The translations under genes were made by a program, and so were the position numbers. Source: Vibrio penaeicida (GTDB lineage: Bacteria > Pseudomonadota > Gammaproteobacteria > Enterobacterales > Vibrionaceae). From it: a stretch of DNA of 64,000 bases. The notes below the pieces were generated by a model. It was given only the letters and a program-made list of their open reading frames with translations. It was not told the DNA's origin and ran no database searches. Numbering within the stretch: position 1 is the first letter of the stretch; each line of letters opens with the position of its first letter. The DNA lies in the NCBI RefSeq assembly GCF_019977755.1, contig NZ_AP025144.1:1488001-1552000 (forward strand), written 5' to 3'. Shown here in pieces: positions 1 to 8,272 of this stretch.

Positions 1-322
1 CCATAGTGATCGAGGTAGCCAGTATTGCTCAAAAGACTATAGGGACATAATAAGTGCTTATAACCTAAAACAAAGTATGAGTAGAAAAGGAAACTGTTGG
101 GATAATGCGTGTGTTGAGAGCTTCTTCCATTCTATGAAAGTCGAGGCGATCCAATACGAACCGATCATGACAAGAAATGAGATGCGCCAAACGGTCTTCG
201 AGTACATTGAGGTTGATTATAATCGGATGAGAAGGCACAGTGCTCTTGGGTATCTAAGCCCAGTTAACTTTGAACAGCAAAATGTCGCTTAATGAAGTGT
301 CCAGTCTTGCTGGAGCAGATCA
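1..322 (+). mobile_element. 3' end of an IS3-family insertion sequence
   Basis: The window opens inside an insertion sequence. It holds the C-terminal part of an IS3-type DDE transposase, followed about 30 bases after the stop by what looks like the terminal inverted repeat (positions about 293-322, ending GATCA; on the other strand it begins TGATCTGCTCC). IS3 elements normally end in TG...CA, which fits. The left end and any target duplication lie outside the window, so the element cannot be named or its completeness judged. It abuts the 5' end of the large effector-like gene. Confidence 0.8.
2..292 (+). CDS. IS3-family transposase OrfB, C-terminal part (5' end outside window)
   Basis: The frame is open from base 2 and reads HSDRGSQY, then NACVESFF, then a run ending in [13 protein letters not shown]. 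These are the second Asp and the catalytic Glu regions of the IS3/IS150-type rve integrase domain, so about the last 96 residues of the catalytic OrfB are present. An ATG at 77 lies inside the domain and is not a real start. The protein would catalyse cutting and strand transfer of the element. The visible reading frame is intact, so the copy may be active if the left part is whole. Confidence 0.9.
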   Translation, partial: HSDRGSQYCSKDYRDIISAYNLKQSMSRKGNCWDNACVESFFHSMKVEAIQYEPIMTRNEMRQTVFEYIEVDYNRMRRHSALGYLSPVNFEQQNVA

Positions 323-353
323 TATCGCCGACAGCGGTGAGAAAACCTCATTT

Positions 354-3300
354 ATGCTTGCAGAATCTCCTGTTTTAGTGAGTAATCTAACGGCAGGTCG
401 CTACAAGGTTGAGCTCGATTTTGACGAATGGGTACCGTTAGTCCAATCGAGAAAGCCTCGTGAAGAAGGCGCATCCTCCAACGTAAAACAAGCGTGGGAT
501 GGGGCTGTGGGCGTACAGTCTAACCCTGTTAACTATATTTTCGCTACCACAGGGGATTTTGTAAACCTAGAAAAAGAAGAACAAAACCTTAGTAACGAAG
601 ATAAGCAAGAAAACCCAAATAAAGTAGAAGCATTTCACGCCTTTGATGAACACCAAAAGGGCGCGCAAGGCTCTTTTTCTATTGAAACTAATCAGAGTTA
701 TGTTTTCGAAATTAAGGGGTTTAACGCACAAAGCGAAAAGGAAAAATTCTTAGTCGAAACCATCGGGTTATCGCATGGATCAGAACAAGACTTTGAATTT
801 TATGACCTAACGGACATGAACCAAAAAAACACCATTGAAAGTAGAAAATTGGTGGATAGTGAAAATGAAATCTCGACAGTGTATGGGTGGGATTGGAAAC
901 CAGAAGTAGACAACGCCAATGTGTGGTTAAAGGTTGAAAGCGAAGGCGACCCCATTAAATTGCCTCTGTTTAACGATGTTTCCAACACACCAGAGCGCTC
1001 AGATGAACAAGATTTTCAAGTGTGCGCTTTCTTACCATTCACCACGCTCCCAAGCTTTGATAGAGAAAAAAAGCAACAAGATTGCATAGCGTTGTCTCGC
1101 TCAGGGTATGTGTACCTGACATATCGCGGCAAGTTCTGGCGCGAGATAGAAATTTCTACCGATGATAATGGCGAAATGGTTTACCGTGACGTTCACCTAT
1201 ACCAATACCGGGAAGGACGGGACAAACCCTTCCGATTGAAAGAGCGCCGAGAAGTCACAGGAAAGCCCATTAAAGAAATTTGGTATCCGTCAAGAGAGTC
1301 GGGCAACGTAACCGACGTCCGAATCGCGTTTTCAGAAGTGCAGTGGAGTGCGGCTCGCCTTAACTATTTAGAAAATGATCAATCTGAGTTAGAACAACGG
1401 CTACAACCGCCAGAATTCTTGGAAGAAGATCTGGATACGCTGCCTGAAATGAGAGCAAGACAAGCGGATTTGGAATACTTACTGCCAGACCCAAGCTTAT
1501 TGGTGCATGACTTATCCGGTGAATGGTTCCAAGCTAGATACAACACCATAGAGCAAAACCTTCAAAAGTCCTTGGATGATGGATGGTTTGCTAACAAGCA
1601 ATTTCGAGAAGAAACCAACCCCTTCTATGTTGAGCGTTTAGAACTCTACTTAAAGTATCACGCGATCATGCATCTCAACCAAAAAGAAGGAGTGGTCGAG
1701 AATAGAGAAGGCGCTGAACGCCCCGATTTTTCCATGCCGTCAAGCCAAGATCTATTGCAGGATGCCAAGAGCCGAAACATTAAAGGCGTATTGCTGCCTG
1801 ATCCGTTATTTGAATTGCGTCAGCACACTTACTTGATCAACTACGCTTCTCTGTTTTTGATGGCAGTGAGTGAAAATGCGACTCATCAACCGCATTTTAG
1901 AAGTGCTGAGTTGGTGCAAAGCTTTATTATGCAAGAAAAATTCGGCAAAGAGCCGAATCCATACTACCAATACAAAAAAGCACTCGATTATGGGTACAGT
2001 AGCAAATATAGCCGAACGCTAAGGGAAGCTGAGCGGCTTTCTGCTCGTATGGCAATTGAAGATATCAAACCAAAATTGCAACACACACTGGAGCAGAATG
2101 ACTTCTATCATGCGGCGCGAGATGTGAACTCCGGTGACAACCAAGATCCAACATTGGTCCACGTACTAGCTGGGAGAGCGCTAAGCGCGCTTTCATTGCA
2201 TTCACGTGGTGTTGATAAAATTGGTATGCCCAATGAAGATTTCGGAAATCCCTATATCGAAAGTGCGGAGCGCATATTAAGAAACGACAACAGCCACAAG
2301 CTCCACCGTGTACTGTTCCCCGAATTAGATGACATTGTTGAAATAAAGGGGGAAGGTGATGAAAAAATGGTGCACCTCAAACCTTGTGTGGAGGGCATTG
2401 TTCCCCATAACGATGGATCTGGGTTCACCACCTTAGCGCTGATTGCTCAGTGGGCAGATGAAAACCTGCTATTGAATATTGAAGAGATCAAATCGGAAGA
2501 ACTCAAAGATGCCCTCACTGGGGAAATGATGGGCATGGATAATGAGCAGGGCGAGTATGGCACAATCAGGCGCGTGACTGGTGCTGTTAATGGGTTGTTC
2601 CAAGGGTATTTTGAATCACTCAATGCGGTGACCGCTTCAATGGTTGGCACCCAAACCACTTCATTCCTGATTAAAGCGTATCTATCGCCGTTAGCCATGT
2701 TAAAACATGGAGCGCCACCTGTGATGGGGCATATCAATCTTTATGAAGCAGGGCAACACCAGCTTTCCGGCGTGGTCGTTGGTACGGCAGAAATGGGGGC
2801 AGACGGTATGCCTCGAAATCAATGGGGAACCACCAATGGTGAGCGTTTGCCTAGTCGTTCATCGAATCATGTGAATAAAGAGGTGTACCAACAATTCGAA
2901 GATACGCAAGAACTGGTCATGGCAAGTAAGAAACGCACGATTAAAAATATCGCTAGCCAACATAACATGGATTTTCAGCCTAGCAAGAAAACATGGTTAG
3001 TGAACATCGCACCAGAAGGGTCGGATTTAGCTAAATTGGCACAAGACCCAGAATACAACCGGGCCTTTAAAGATCTTGAAAGCGAAGGTATAGCCGGCAA
3101 CAAACTGAGTAACACCTATTACAAACTTAGGCTGCCTTATGCCATAACAGTTATTGAAGTGTTTAATTTACATGCCAATGCAGAGCATTTTAAGAAATTA
3201 CGTAGTTCAGACAGAAGCTTATACAATATCGTTAGCGCAGGAAGTGCAGCACTTGATTTTGCTATTACGCTTGGTCATTCTGCGAATTTGTTGATGGGGC

Positions 3301-4289
3301 AAAATGCCCAAGCGCTGCAATGGATGAATAAGACACACAAAACACCTGAATTGTTTGTAAAAAAATTTGGGGTAGCTACGAACATATCAAGGCTTACTTA
3401 CGCAGGGTATATCGCAGGTCTTGTAACATCAGGTATAGCCCTAAGAGATGCTTTGGTTTCTTTTTCTGAAAATGATCATGATGCTGGGGTGGCCATGGGG
3501 CTGGTGGCGATGGGTTCCGCCCTATCCAGCTTTGCTTATTTAGGGGCGAAAGGTTCACTATTAGCCATGCTGGGGTGGTGGGGGTTAGGTTTTGCTGTGG
3601 TCGGCGGGCTACTTTACATCTGGCTGAAAGACGGTGAAATGGAACGCTGGCTAAAGAATGGTCCGTTCTCTGACTCGCCACCAGAAAAGCTAAAGCAATT
3701 GCAAGATTCAGACATTGGCTATCGGCATTTAGTGAATTTGCTTTTAAATTTTGGTGTCAACCTCTATACACTGGGTCGTTTTATGGGCAACTCTGGTATC
3801 GAGATTTCGCAAGAAGCACTGTCAAAAATACATAGCAGCGGTAGCACACATGTTATTTATTTAAGAAGCAACCTTCACCATATTTTAAATACGGATCTGA
3901 TCAACGAATCGCTCCATATTCGCGAATCGGCATTGCAAGAAATTAGAGAAGTGGATTCAGGAAATCTCTATGCTTCTCCTAAGTTTTTCCCTTTAAGCGC
4001 TGACAATATGGCAGTGCAATACGAGCATAATGTGTTGGATGGCAAGCTCTATTTCGTTACATTCACCAAACCTGTTCCCCAAACCAAACAGCAGCTTATT
4101 CCACAGACGTACAAGATATATGAATTCAGTTACCAACGAGCCGTTACCGTGCGTGCACAGCTAAAGGTAGATGAGTACATTTTCCCACTTCCGCCGATGG
4201 ACAAACCCATAGACTCATCGGCTCGTGACATTCCATTGTTTGATAATGATGATATTGGTTGGTTGCAAGTATCATCAGTTGGTAAATGA
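354..4289 (+). CDS. Large type VI secretion-like effector, membrane-active toxin candidate (VasX-like architecture)
   Basis: About 1311 residues from the first ATG outside the insertion sequence. The frame is open back to 270 inside the element, so the 5' end may be truncated or rebuilt by the insertion. The N-terminal third has a region reading CIALSRSGYVYLTYRGKFWRE, followed by AFSEVQW. I associate these with N-terminal regions of large T6SS effectors of the VasX / BTH_I2691 type, from memory only. Near the C-terminus, roughly residues 1015-1095, are three hydrophobic stretches rich in Gly and Ala with a GWWGLGF core, then a hydrophilic tail ending DDIGWLQVSSVGK. No enzymatic motif was recognised, so a pore-forming or membrane-disrupting role is inferred. 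The next gene starts 2 bases after the stop and encodes a membrane protein, as expected for cognate immunity. No VgrG, PAAR or Hcp gene is in view. Confidence 0.6.
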   Translation: MLAESPVLVSNLTAGRYKVELDFDEWVPLVQSRKPREEGASSNVKQAWDGAVGVQSNPVNYIFATTGDFVNLEKEEQNLSNEDKQENPNKVEAFHAFDEHQKGAQGSFSIETNQSYVFEIKGFNAQSEKEKFLVETIGLSHGSEQDFEFYDLTDMNQKNTIESRKLVDSENEISTVYGWDWKPEVDNANVWLKVESEGDPIKLPLFNDVSNTPERSDEQDFQVCAFLPFTTLPSFDREKKQQDCIALSRSGYVYLTYRGKFWREIEISTDDNGEMVYRDVHLYQYREGRDKPFRLKERREVTGKPIKEIWYPSRESGNVTDVRIAFSEVQWSAARLNYLENDQSELEQRLQPPEFLEEDLDTLPEMRARQADLEYLLPDPSLLVHDLSGEWFQARYNTIEQNLQKSLDDGWFANKQFREETNPFYVERLELYLKYHAIMHLNQKEGVVENREGAERPDFSMPSSQDLLQDAKSRNIKGVLLPDPLFELRQHTYLINYASLFLMAVSENATHQPHFRSAELVQSFIMQEKFGKEPNPYYQYKKALDYGYSSKYSRTLREAERLSARMAIEDIKPKLQHTLEQNDFYHAARDVNSGDNQDPTLVHVLAGRALSALSLHSRGVDKIGMPNEDFGNPYIESAERILRNDNSHKLHRVLFPELDDIVEIKGEGDEKMVHLKPCVEGIVPHNDGSGFTTLALIAQWADENLLLNIEEIKSEELKDALTGEMMGMDNEQGEYGTIRRVTGAVNGLFQGYFESLNAVTASMVGTQTTSFLIKAYLSPLAMLKHGAPPVMGHINLYEAGQHQLSGVVVGTAEMGADGMPRNQWGTTNGERLPSRSSNHVNKEVYQQFEDTQELVMASKKRTIKNIASQHNMDFQPSKKTWLVNIAPEGSDLAKLAQDPEYNRAFKDLESEGIAGNKLSNTYYKLRLPYAITVIEVFNLHANAEHFKKLRSSDRSLYNIVSAGSAALDFAITLGHSANLLMGQNAQALQWMNKTHKTPELFVKKFGVATNISRLTYAGYIAGLVTSGIALRDALVSFSENDHDAGVAMGLVAMGSALSSFAYLGAKGSLLAMLGWWGLGFAVVGGLLYIWLKDGEMERWLKNGPFSDSPPEKLKQLQDSDIGYRHLVNLLLNFGVNLYTLGRFMGNSGIEISQEALSKIHSSGSTHVIYLRSNLHHILNTDLINESLHIRESALQEIREVDSGNLYASPKFFPLSADNMAVQYEHNVLDGKLYFVTFTKPVPQTKQQLIPQTYKIYEFSYQRAVTVRAQLKVDEYIFPLPPMDKPIDSSARDIPLFDNDDIGWLQVSSVGK

Positions 4290-4290
4290 A

Positions 4291-5262
4291 ATGAATAAAA
4301 GAAATCTAGCATTTGATAGCCGTGAACCTCAGAGGCAAGACAATTTAGGCCGAGAAAAACATCGCTTTCAGTTAAAAAATACATTAGGGGAAAATCTAAG
4401 TTTTACTAAATCTCAAGATGACTCTCCTATTAGCTTGATAAGGAAATTAAGATCTTCTGGGATTAATGATGATATAAGTTTTTGGAATGAGCATAGGCTA
4501 GCTGCTACAGATTTGATTACCATTAGTTATATTTTATTCTACACCCACCTGATAGCAAGAGGCACGGTGATTTTTTTTGTTCCTATTAGTTTCTTTATAT
4601 CTTTAGGAGCATTTTTTGTTCATCCATTTAATGATGCACTTGAGGTCTTCGTACACCTTAATACTATGAGTGCTTTATATGTACTAATGCCATTTGGAAG
4701 TACTTGGTTTTTCCTTTGGTTACTATTTGAAAAGTTCCCTGCTAGCTTAGCTCATAAGCTAGTAAGAAAAAAACATGAGCTAAACCGCCAAACAGGCATG
4801 GTGAGTCTTTATGGCAATGATGAAGATGTGATCTACAGCCACCCCTTTGTTGAGTTTGATTGCCGTTTATTCAGCTCAACCAACCAATATGGGCATCTTT
4901 CTTTTGGCATCGCTCTTGTGCATCGTTACTGCGATTACAGCCAGCACGTCACCATTGGAGAAATGATTGGTTCCACCCACCCAGACGATCATAAACGCTT
5001 GTGGAACGTGATTCAGCAATATATGGACGTTAGCCAACCATTGCCCGACTTGCCTTTATTAGAAGCGTTCCGTAGCAAAGACCCAACAACCGCCGCCTAC
5101 GACAAAGAAATCGGGCGAGATCCCAAATACTGGCGCAGTATGTCGGACAAAGAGTTTGATCAAGTGGTCGCACAAATGGCAGAAAACCAAAAACACATTC
5201 CGCCACTCGGCAAGCCGATCAATATTTATGCGCAAACCCCAGAAGAAATCCATGTTGTTTAG
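4291..5262 (+). CDS. Membrane protein, likely cognate immunity protein (copy 1, intact)
   Basis: 323 residues. The ATG at 4291 directly follows the effector stop (4287-4289), which suggests translational coupling. The N-terminal 70 residues are hydrophilic. Two or three hydrophobic segments follow at about residues 75-155 (VIFFVPISFFISLG; YVLMPFGSTWFFLWLLF). The C-terminal half is a soluble, probably cytoplasmic domain starting at RQTGMVSLY and ending TPEEIHVV. It may belong to the DUF6708-like membrane proteins found beside T6SS toxins, but that is a guess from general resemblance. Protection against the upstream effector is inferred from position, membrane topology and the two tandem paralogues downstream. 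It is the only copy of the three with an uninterrupted frame. Confidence 0.6.
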   Translation: MNKRNLAFDSREPQRQDNLGREKHRFQLKNTLGENLSFTKSQDDSPISLIRKLRSSGINDDISFWNEHRLAATDLITISYILFYTHLIARGTVIFFVPISFFISLGAFFVHPFNDALEVFVHLNTMSALYVLMPFGSTWFFLWLLFEKFPASLAHKLVRKKHELNRQTGMVSLYGNDEDVIYSHPFVEFDCRLFSSTNQYGHLSFGIALVHRYCDYSQHVTIGEMIGSTHPDDHKRLWNVIQQYMDVSQPLPDLPLLEAFRSKDPTTAAYDKEIGRDPKYWRSMSDKEFDQVVAQMAENQKHIPPLGKPINIYAQTPEEIHVV

Positions 5263-5389
5263 CGGTAGCTCAGAAGTAATGGCTGATGGCTTTGTCGCAA
5301 TCGACCTGCGTAGGGGTGCGGTTCGCGACCTTCCACTCTTTGACAGCGATGATATTGGCTGGTTGCAAACATCATCGGTAGGTAAATAA
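5252..5389 (+). pseudogene. Orphan 3'-end fragment of an effector gene (tail copy 2)
   Basis: After the stop of immunity copy 1, another frame encodes VRDLPLFDSDDIGWLQTSSVGK-stop (split here as VRDLPLFDSDDI + GWLQTSSVGK). It clearly matches the effector's own end, ARDIPLFDNDDI + GWLQVSSVGK. Similarity covers about the last 22 codons. The preceding residues (MADGFVAIDLRRGA) do not match the present effector. It has no start of its own and ends 1 base before immunity copy 2, exactly as the full effector ends just before copy 1. It is therefore a remnant of a former effector end carried along with a duplicated immunity gene. Confidence 0.75.
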
Positions 5390-5390
5390 C

Positions 5391-6352
5391 ATGAGTAAAG
5401 AATTCTCAGTATTTGATAGTACTCAACCTCAACACCAAGATCGCCCAGAAACAAGAAAAAATAGATTTGGTCGGTTAAATACATCTGGGCAAAAGTTTGA
5501 CTACACGCTAACTCAGGATGATGCCCCTATTAACTTAATTGAAAAGTTAAAACCTTCATCAATCAAAAGTGACGATGTAGAGTTTTGGGATGAAAATAAT
5601 CTTTTGAATTCAGATTTCATAACAAAATATCAAGTTTTTTACTATATTTATATGATTTCCAAAGGAATGGTTATATTTTTTTTCCTATAGTGTTTATGTT
5701 GTCACTGTGGGGGTCTCTTTTTAAACCATTTCAGGAAGGGTTAGATATTTTTATAGATATTAATATGATGGGAGTAAATTATGTACTTATTCCATTCGGT
5801 AGTGCTTGGGGGCTGACATTATTATTATTTCACCAATTCGCTCATAAAATGGTCAGGAAGAAATATACGCTAAGCCGCCAAACTGGCATGGTTACCCTTT
5901 ATGACAATGATGAAGATGTGATCTACAGCCACCCTTTTGTTGAATTTGATTGCTGTTTATTCAGTTCAACCAACCAATACGGTCACCTTTCTTTTGGCAT
6001 CGCTCTTGTGCACCGTTACAGCGATTACAGCCAGCACGTCACTATTGGAGAAATGATTGGTTCAACCCACCCAGACGATCATAAACGCCTGTGGAACGTG
6101 ATTCAGCAGTATATGGACGTTAGCCAACCACTGCCCGACCTGCCGTTATTAGAAGTGTTCCGTAGTAAAGATCCAACAACGGCAGCATACGACAAAGAAA
6201 TCGAGCGAGATCCCAAATACTGGCGCAGTATGTCGGACAAAGAGTTTGATCAAGTGGTCGCACAAATGGCAGAAAACCAAAAACACATTCCGCCACTCGG
6301 CAAGCCGATCAATATTTATGCGCAAACCCCAGAAGAAATCCATGTTGTTTAG
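5391..6352 (+). pseudogene. Immunity-like membrane protein, copy 2, frameshifted at a T8 tract
   Basis: Full-length paralogue of copy 1 in two frames. The first frame (5391 to 5690) ends at a TAG just after a run of eight T at 5676-5683. The second frame continues to 6352. Adding one T restores VIFFFPIVFMLSLWG, which aligns with copy 1 VIFFVPISFFISLG and copy 3 VIFLFPVFLLVSF. The lesion is therefore a single-base loss in a homopolymer, inside a transmembrane segment. The C-terminal 195 residues are nearly identical to copies 1 and 3. The gene could be dead, phase-variable or the product of a sequencing error. Confidence 0.75.
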
Positions 6353-6479
6353 CGGTAGCTCAGAAGTAATGGCTGATGGCTTTGTCGCAATCGACCTGCG
6401 TAGGGGTGCGGTTCGCGACCTTCCACTCTTTGACAGCGATGATATTGGCTGGTTGCAAACATCATCGGTAGGTAAATAA
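6342..6479 (+). pseudogene. Orphan 3'-end fragment of an effector gene (tail copy 3)
   Basis: Second copy of the orphan tail, apparently identical in DNA to 5252-5389 and placed 2 bases before immunity copy 3. The identity extends back into the preceding immunity gene: 5115-5389 and 6205-6479 read the same base for base by eye. This marks the duplication unit as immunity 3' end plus orphan tail, and suggests recent duplication or gene conversion. Confidence 0.75.
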
Positions 6480-6481
6480 CA

Positions 6482-7449
6482 ATGAGTAAAGAGCTCTCAG
6501 TATTTGATAGTACTCAACCTCAACACCAAGATCGCCCAGAAACAAGAAAAAATAGATTTGGTCGATTAAATATATCAGGGAAAAATTTTGACTACACCCA
6601 AACTCAGGACGATGCACCCTTAAATTTAATTGAAAAGTTGAAGCCTTCTGAAATAAAAGGTGACGACTCTAATTATTGGAATGAGAAAAGCATATCAAAC
6701 TCGGATTTTATAAATATATATCAGGCTGTATATTTCATTTATATGATTTCAAAAGGAGTGGTTATATTCTTATTCCCCGTTTTTCTATTAGTATCGTTCC
6801 TACCAATATTCGGTGGGCATTCGCTTATGGATACTGTTTATGGTATTGCTGAGCTTGTAGCTTGGTCTGTATGTTACGTTCTTTTGCCCGGAGGGGGGGG
6901 GGGTGGTTGACTACATACCTTTCATTTAAATACTTTGCCCATATAATGCTAAGAAAAAAATACACGCTGAGCCGCCAGACAGGCATGGTTACCCTTTATG
7001 ATAATGATGAAGATGTGGTATACAGCCACCCCTTTGTTGAATTTGATTGCTGTTTATTCAGTTCAACCAACCAATACGGTCACCTTTCTTTTGGCATCGC
7101 TCTTGTGCACCGTTACAGCGATTACAGCCAGCACGTCACCATTGGAGAAATGATTGGTTCAACCCACCCAGACGATCATAAACGCCTGTGGAACGTGATT
7201 CAGCAATATATGGACGTTAGCCAACCATTGCCCGACTTGCCTTTATTAGAAGCGTTCCGTAGCAAAGACCCAACAACCGCCGCCTACGACAAAGAAATCG
7301 GGCGAGATCCCAAATACTGGCGCAGTATGTCGGACAAAGAGTTTGATCAAGTGGTCGCACAAATGGCAGAAAACCAAAAACACATTCCGCCACTCGGCAA
7401 GCCGATCAATATTTATGCGCAAACCCCAGAAGAAATTCACGCAGTTTAG
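6482..7449 (+). pseudogene. Immunity-like membrane protein, copy 3, frameshifted at a G11 tract
   Basis: Third paralogue, starting at ATG 6482. The N-terminal 40 residues are close to copy 2. The frame breaks at a run of eleven G (6893-6903), where the product would end in a glycine run and stop. With nine G the product reads P-GGGG-WLTTYLSFKYFAH, which matches the spacing of copy 1 (P-FGST-W) and copy 2 (P-FGSA-W) exactly. The tract has therefore probably expanded by two bases. The second frame carries the conserved C-terminal domain to 7449 and ends TPEEIHAV. No other gene follows on this strand before a terminator. Confidence 0.75.
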
Positions 7450-7490
7450 CGAACGTAAGTAAGCAGAAAAGAGTATTTCAATATGGGTAT

Positions 7491-7525
7491 GATGAGAGTA
7501 TCAAGTGATACTCTCATCTTGTTTT
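7491..7525. terminator. Bidirectional terminator between convergent genes
   Basis: A perfect 12-bp stem (GATGAGAGTATC / GATACTCTCATC) with a 4-base loop is followed by TTGTTTT on the + strand. It lies 40 bases after immunity copy 3 and overlaps the 3' end of the convergent ACT-domain gene. Confidence 0.75.
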
Positions 7526-8036
7526 AATCCTCCAACACGACACGCGTGTCTTCGCTCAGCGATTCCAGCTCATTAATGATGTCGTTGATGTTGGATTCTT
7601 TAGGTATTTTTAATGCCATGGTCGAGCTGAAGAGACTGGAACTAACACCGCCTCCGCCAGCAATAAATACGCGCTGGCAGTCCATGTCTAATATGCTAAC
7701 TCCCTGTCCATCCAGCACATGACTGATTTCATTCACGATACCGGCTCTATCATTAGAGTCCAATCTGATTTGGTGGATGGTATCGGCTTCGTAGCTCAGA
7801 TCGCTCGCTTGGCTGAATTGTACGATGAGGTCGGGTGTATTTAAGAAAGCATCTTTGACGGTATCTTCATTCTCAGATGGCAACTCAATTTTTATAACGG
7901 CTGCGACTTGGTGTTCAATGAAATTCACTTTGCTAAGAAGCCACTTTCCACCATTATCGTGTGTCGTTGACGCTAATTTTTTGATAGTGGTAGGGGTTGC
8001 AGTGCCGACAAAATTTACAATAAAAGTCGTGTACAT
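7524..8036 (-). CDS. ACT-domain protein, GcvR-like putative regulator
   Basis: 170 residues with two ACT-like modules. The first is at about residues 1-80 (MYTTFIVNFVGTATPTTIKK). The second, about 88-170, starts IHQIRLDSNDRAGIVNEIS, the usual ACT opening strand and Gly loop for small-molecule binding. This tandem-ACT layout without a catalytic or DNA-binding domain is that of GcvR, which antagonises GcvA in glycine cleavage control. This protein is somewhat shorter than E. coli GcvR and is probably a paralogue, so the target is unknown. A conspicuous AGGGGV loop lies in the second domain. It is monocistronic, with its own upstream region and a shared terminator. Confidence 0.7.
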   Translation of the reverse strand: MYTTFIVNFVGTATPTTIKKLASTTHDNGGKWLLSKVNFIEHQVAAVIKIELPSENEDTVKDAFLNTPDLIVQFSQASDLSYEADTIHQIRLDSNDRAGIVNEISHVLDGQGVSILDMDCQRVFIAGGGGVSSSLFSSTMALKIPKESNINDIINELESLSEDTRVVLED

Positions 8037-8070
8037 ATTACATCCTCCTGATCGCAGGGTGGCTATTAAC

Positions 8071-8126
8071 TATACCCAAGTAACTTCAAGATGCTGAACT
8101 CTGCACCTTGAGGTCGCTTGGGTATA
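8071..8126. repeat. Short Vibrio palindromic intergenic repeat (solo ends)
   Basis: A 56-bp element with inverted ends: left TATACCCAAGTAACTTCAAG, right the complement of CTTGAGGTCGCTTGGGTATA. The two ends are almost back to back. The same ends bound the 282-bp element at 60082-60363, so this looks like a deletion derivative lacking the core. It sits upstream of the ACT-domain gene. Confidence 0.75.
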
Positions 8127-8229
8127 AGTGAGTATAGAAAATTAGCGGTAGGGAAATATGATAAGAATCAAGTTTATTAAAAGCGCAGTGGATATAGCTC
8201 TAAAAATCGAATAAAGCTCTAAAAATTGA

Positions 8230-8252
8230 AAAAGCGCCACGAAGGGCGCTTT
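8230..8252 (-). terminator. Terminator of the DUF3943-type gene
   Basis: Stem AAAGCGCC / GGGCGCTTT with a short loop, followed on the minus strand by a T-rich run, 20 bases after the stop codon at 8273. Confidence 0.75.
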
Positions 8253-8272
8253 GGACAAGGTAAAGAACAACG

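Noticed and set aside
5059..5484. Minus-strand frames under the immunity repeats, recurring at 6149-6343 and 7246-7440
   Set aside because: They recur only because the sense-strand gene is repeated; no start signals, and they are antisense to conserved coding sequence.
6482..6910. Apparent 142-residue protein ending in six glycines
   Set aside because: The glycine run comes from the G11 tract; the frame is the broken front part of immunity copy 3, not a separate gene.
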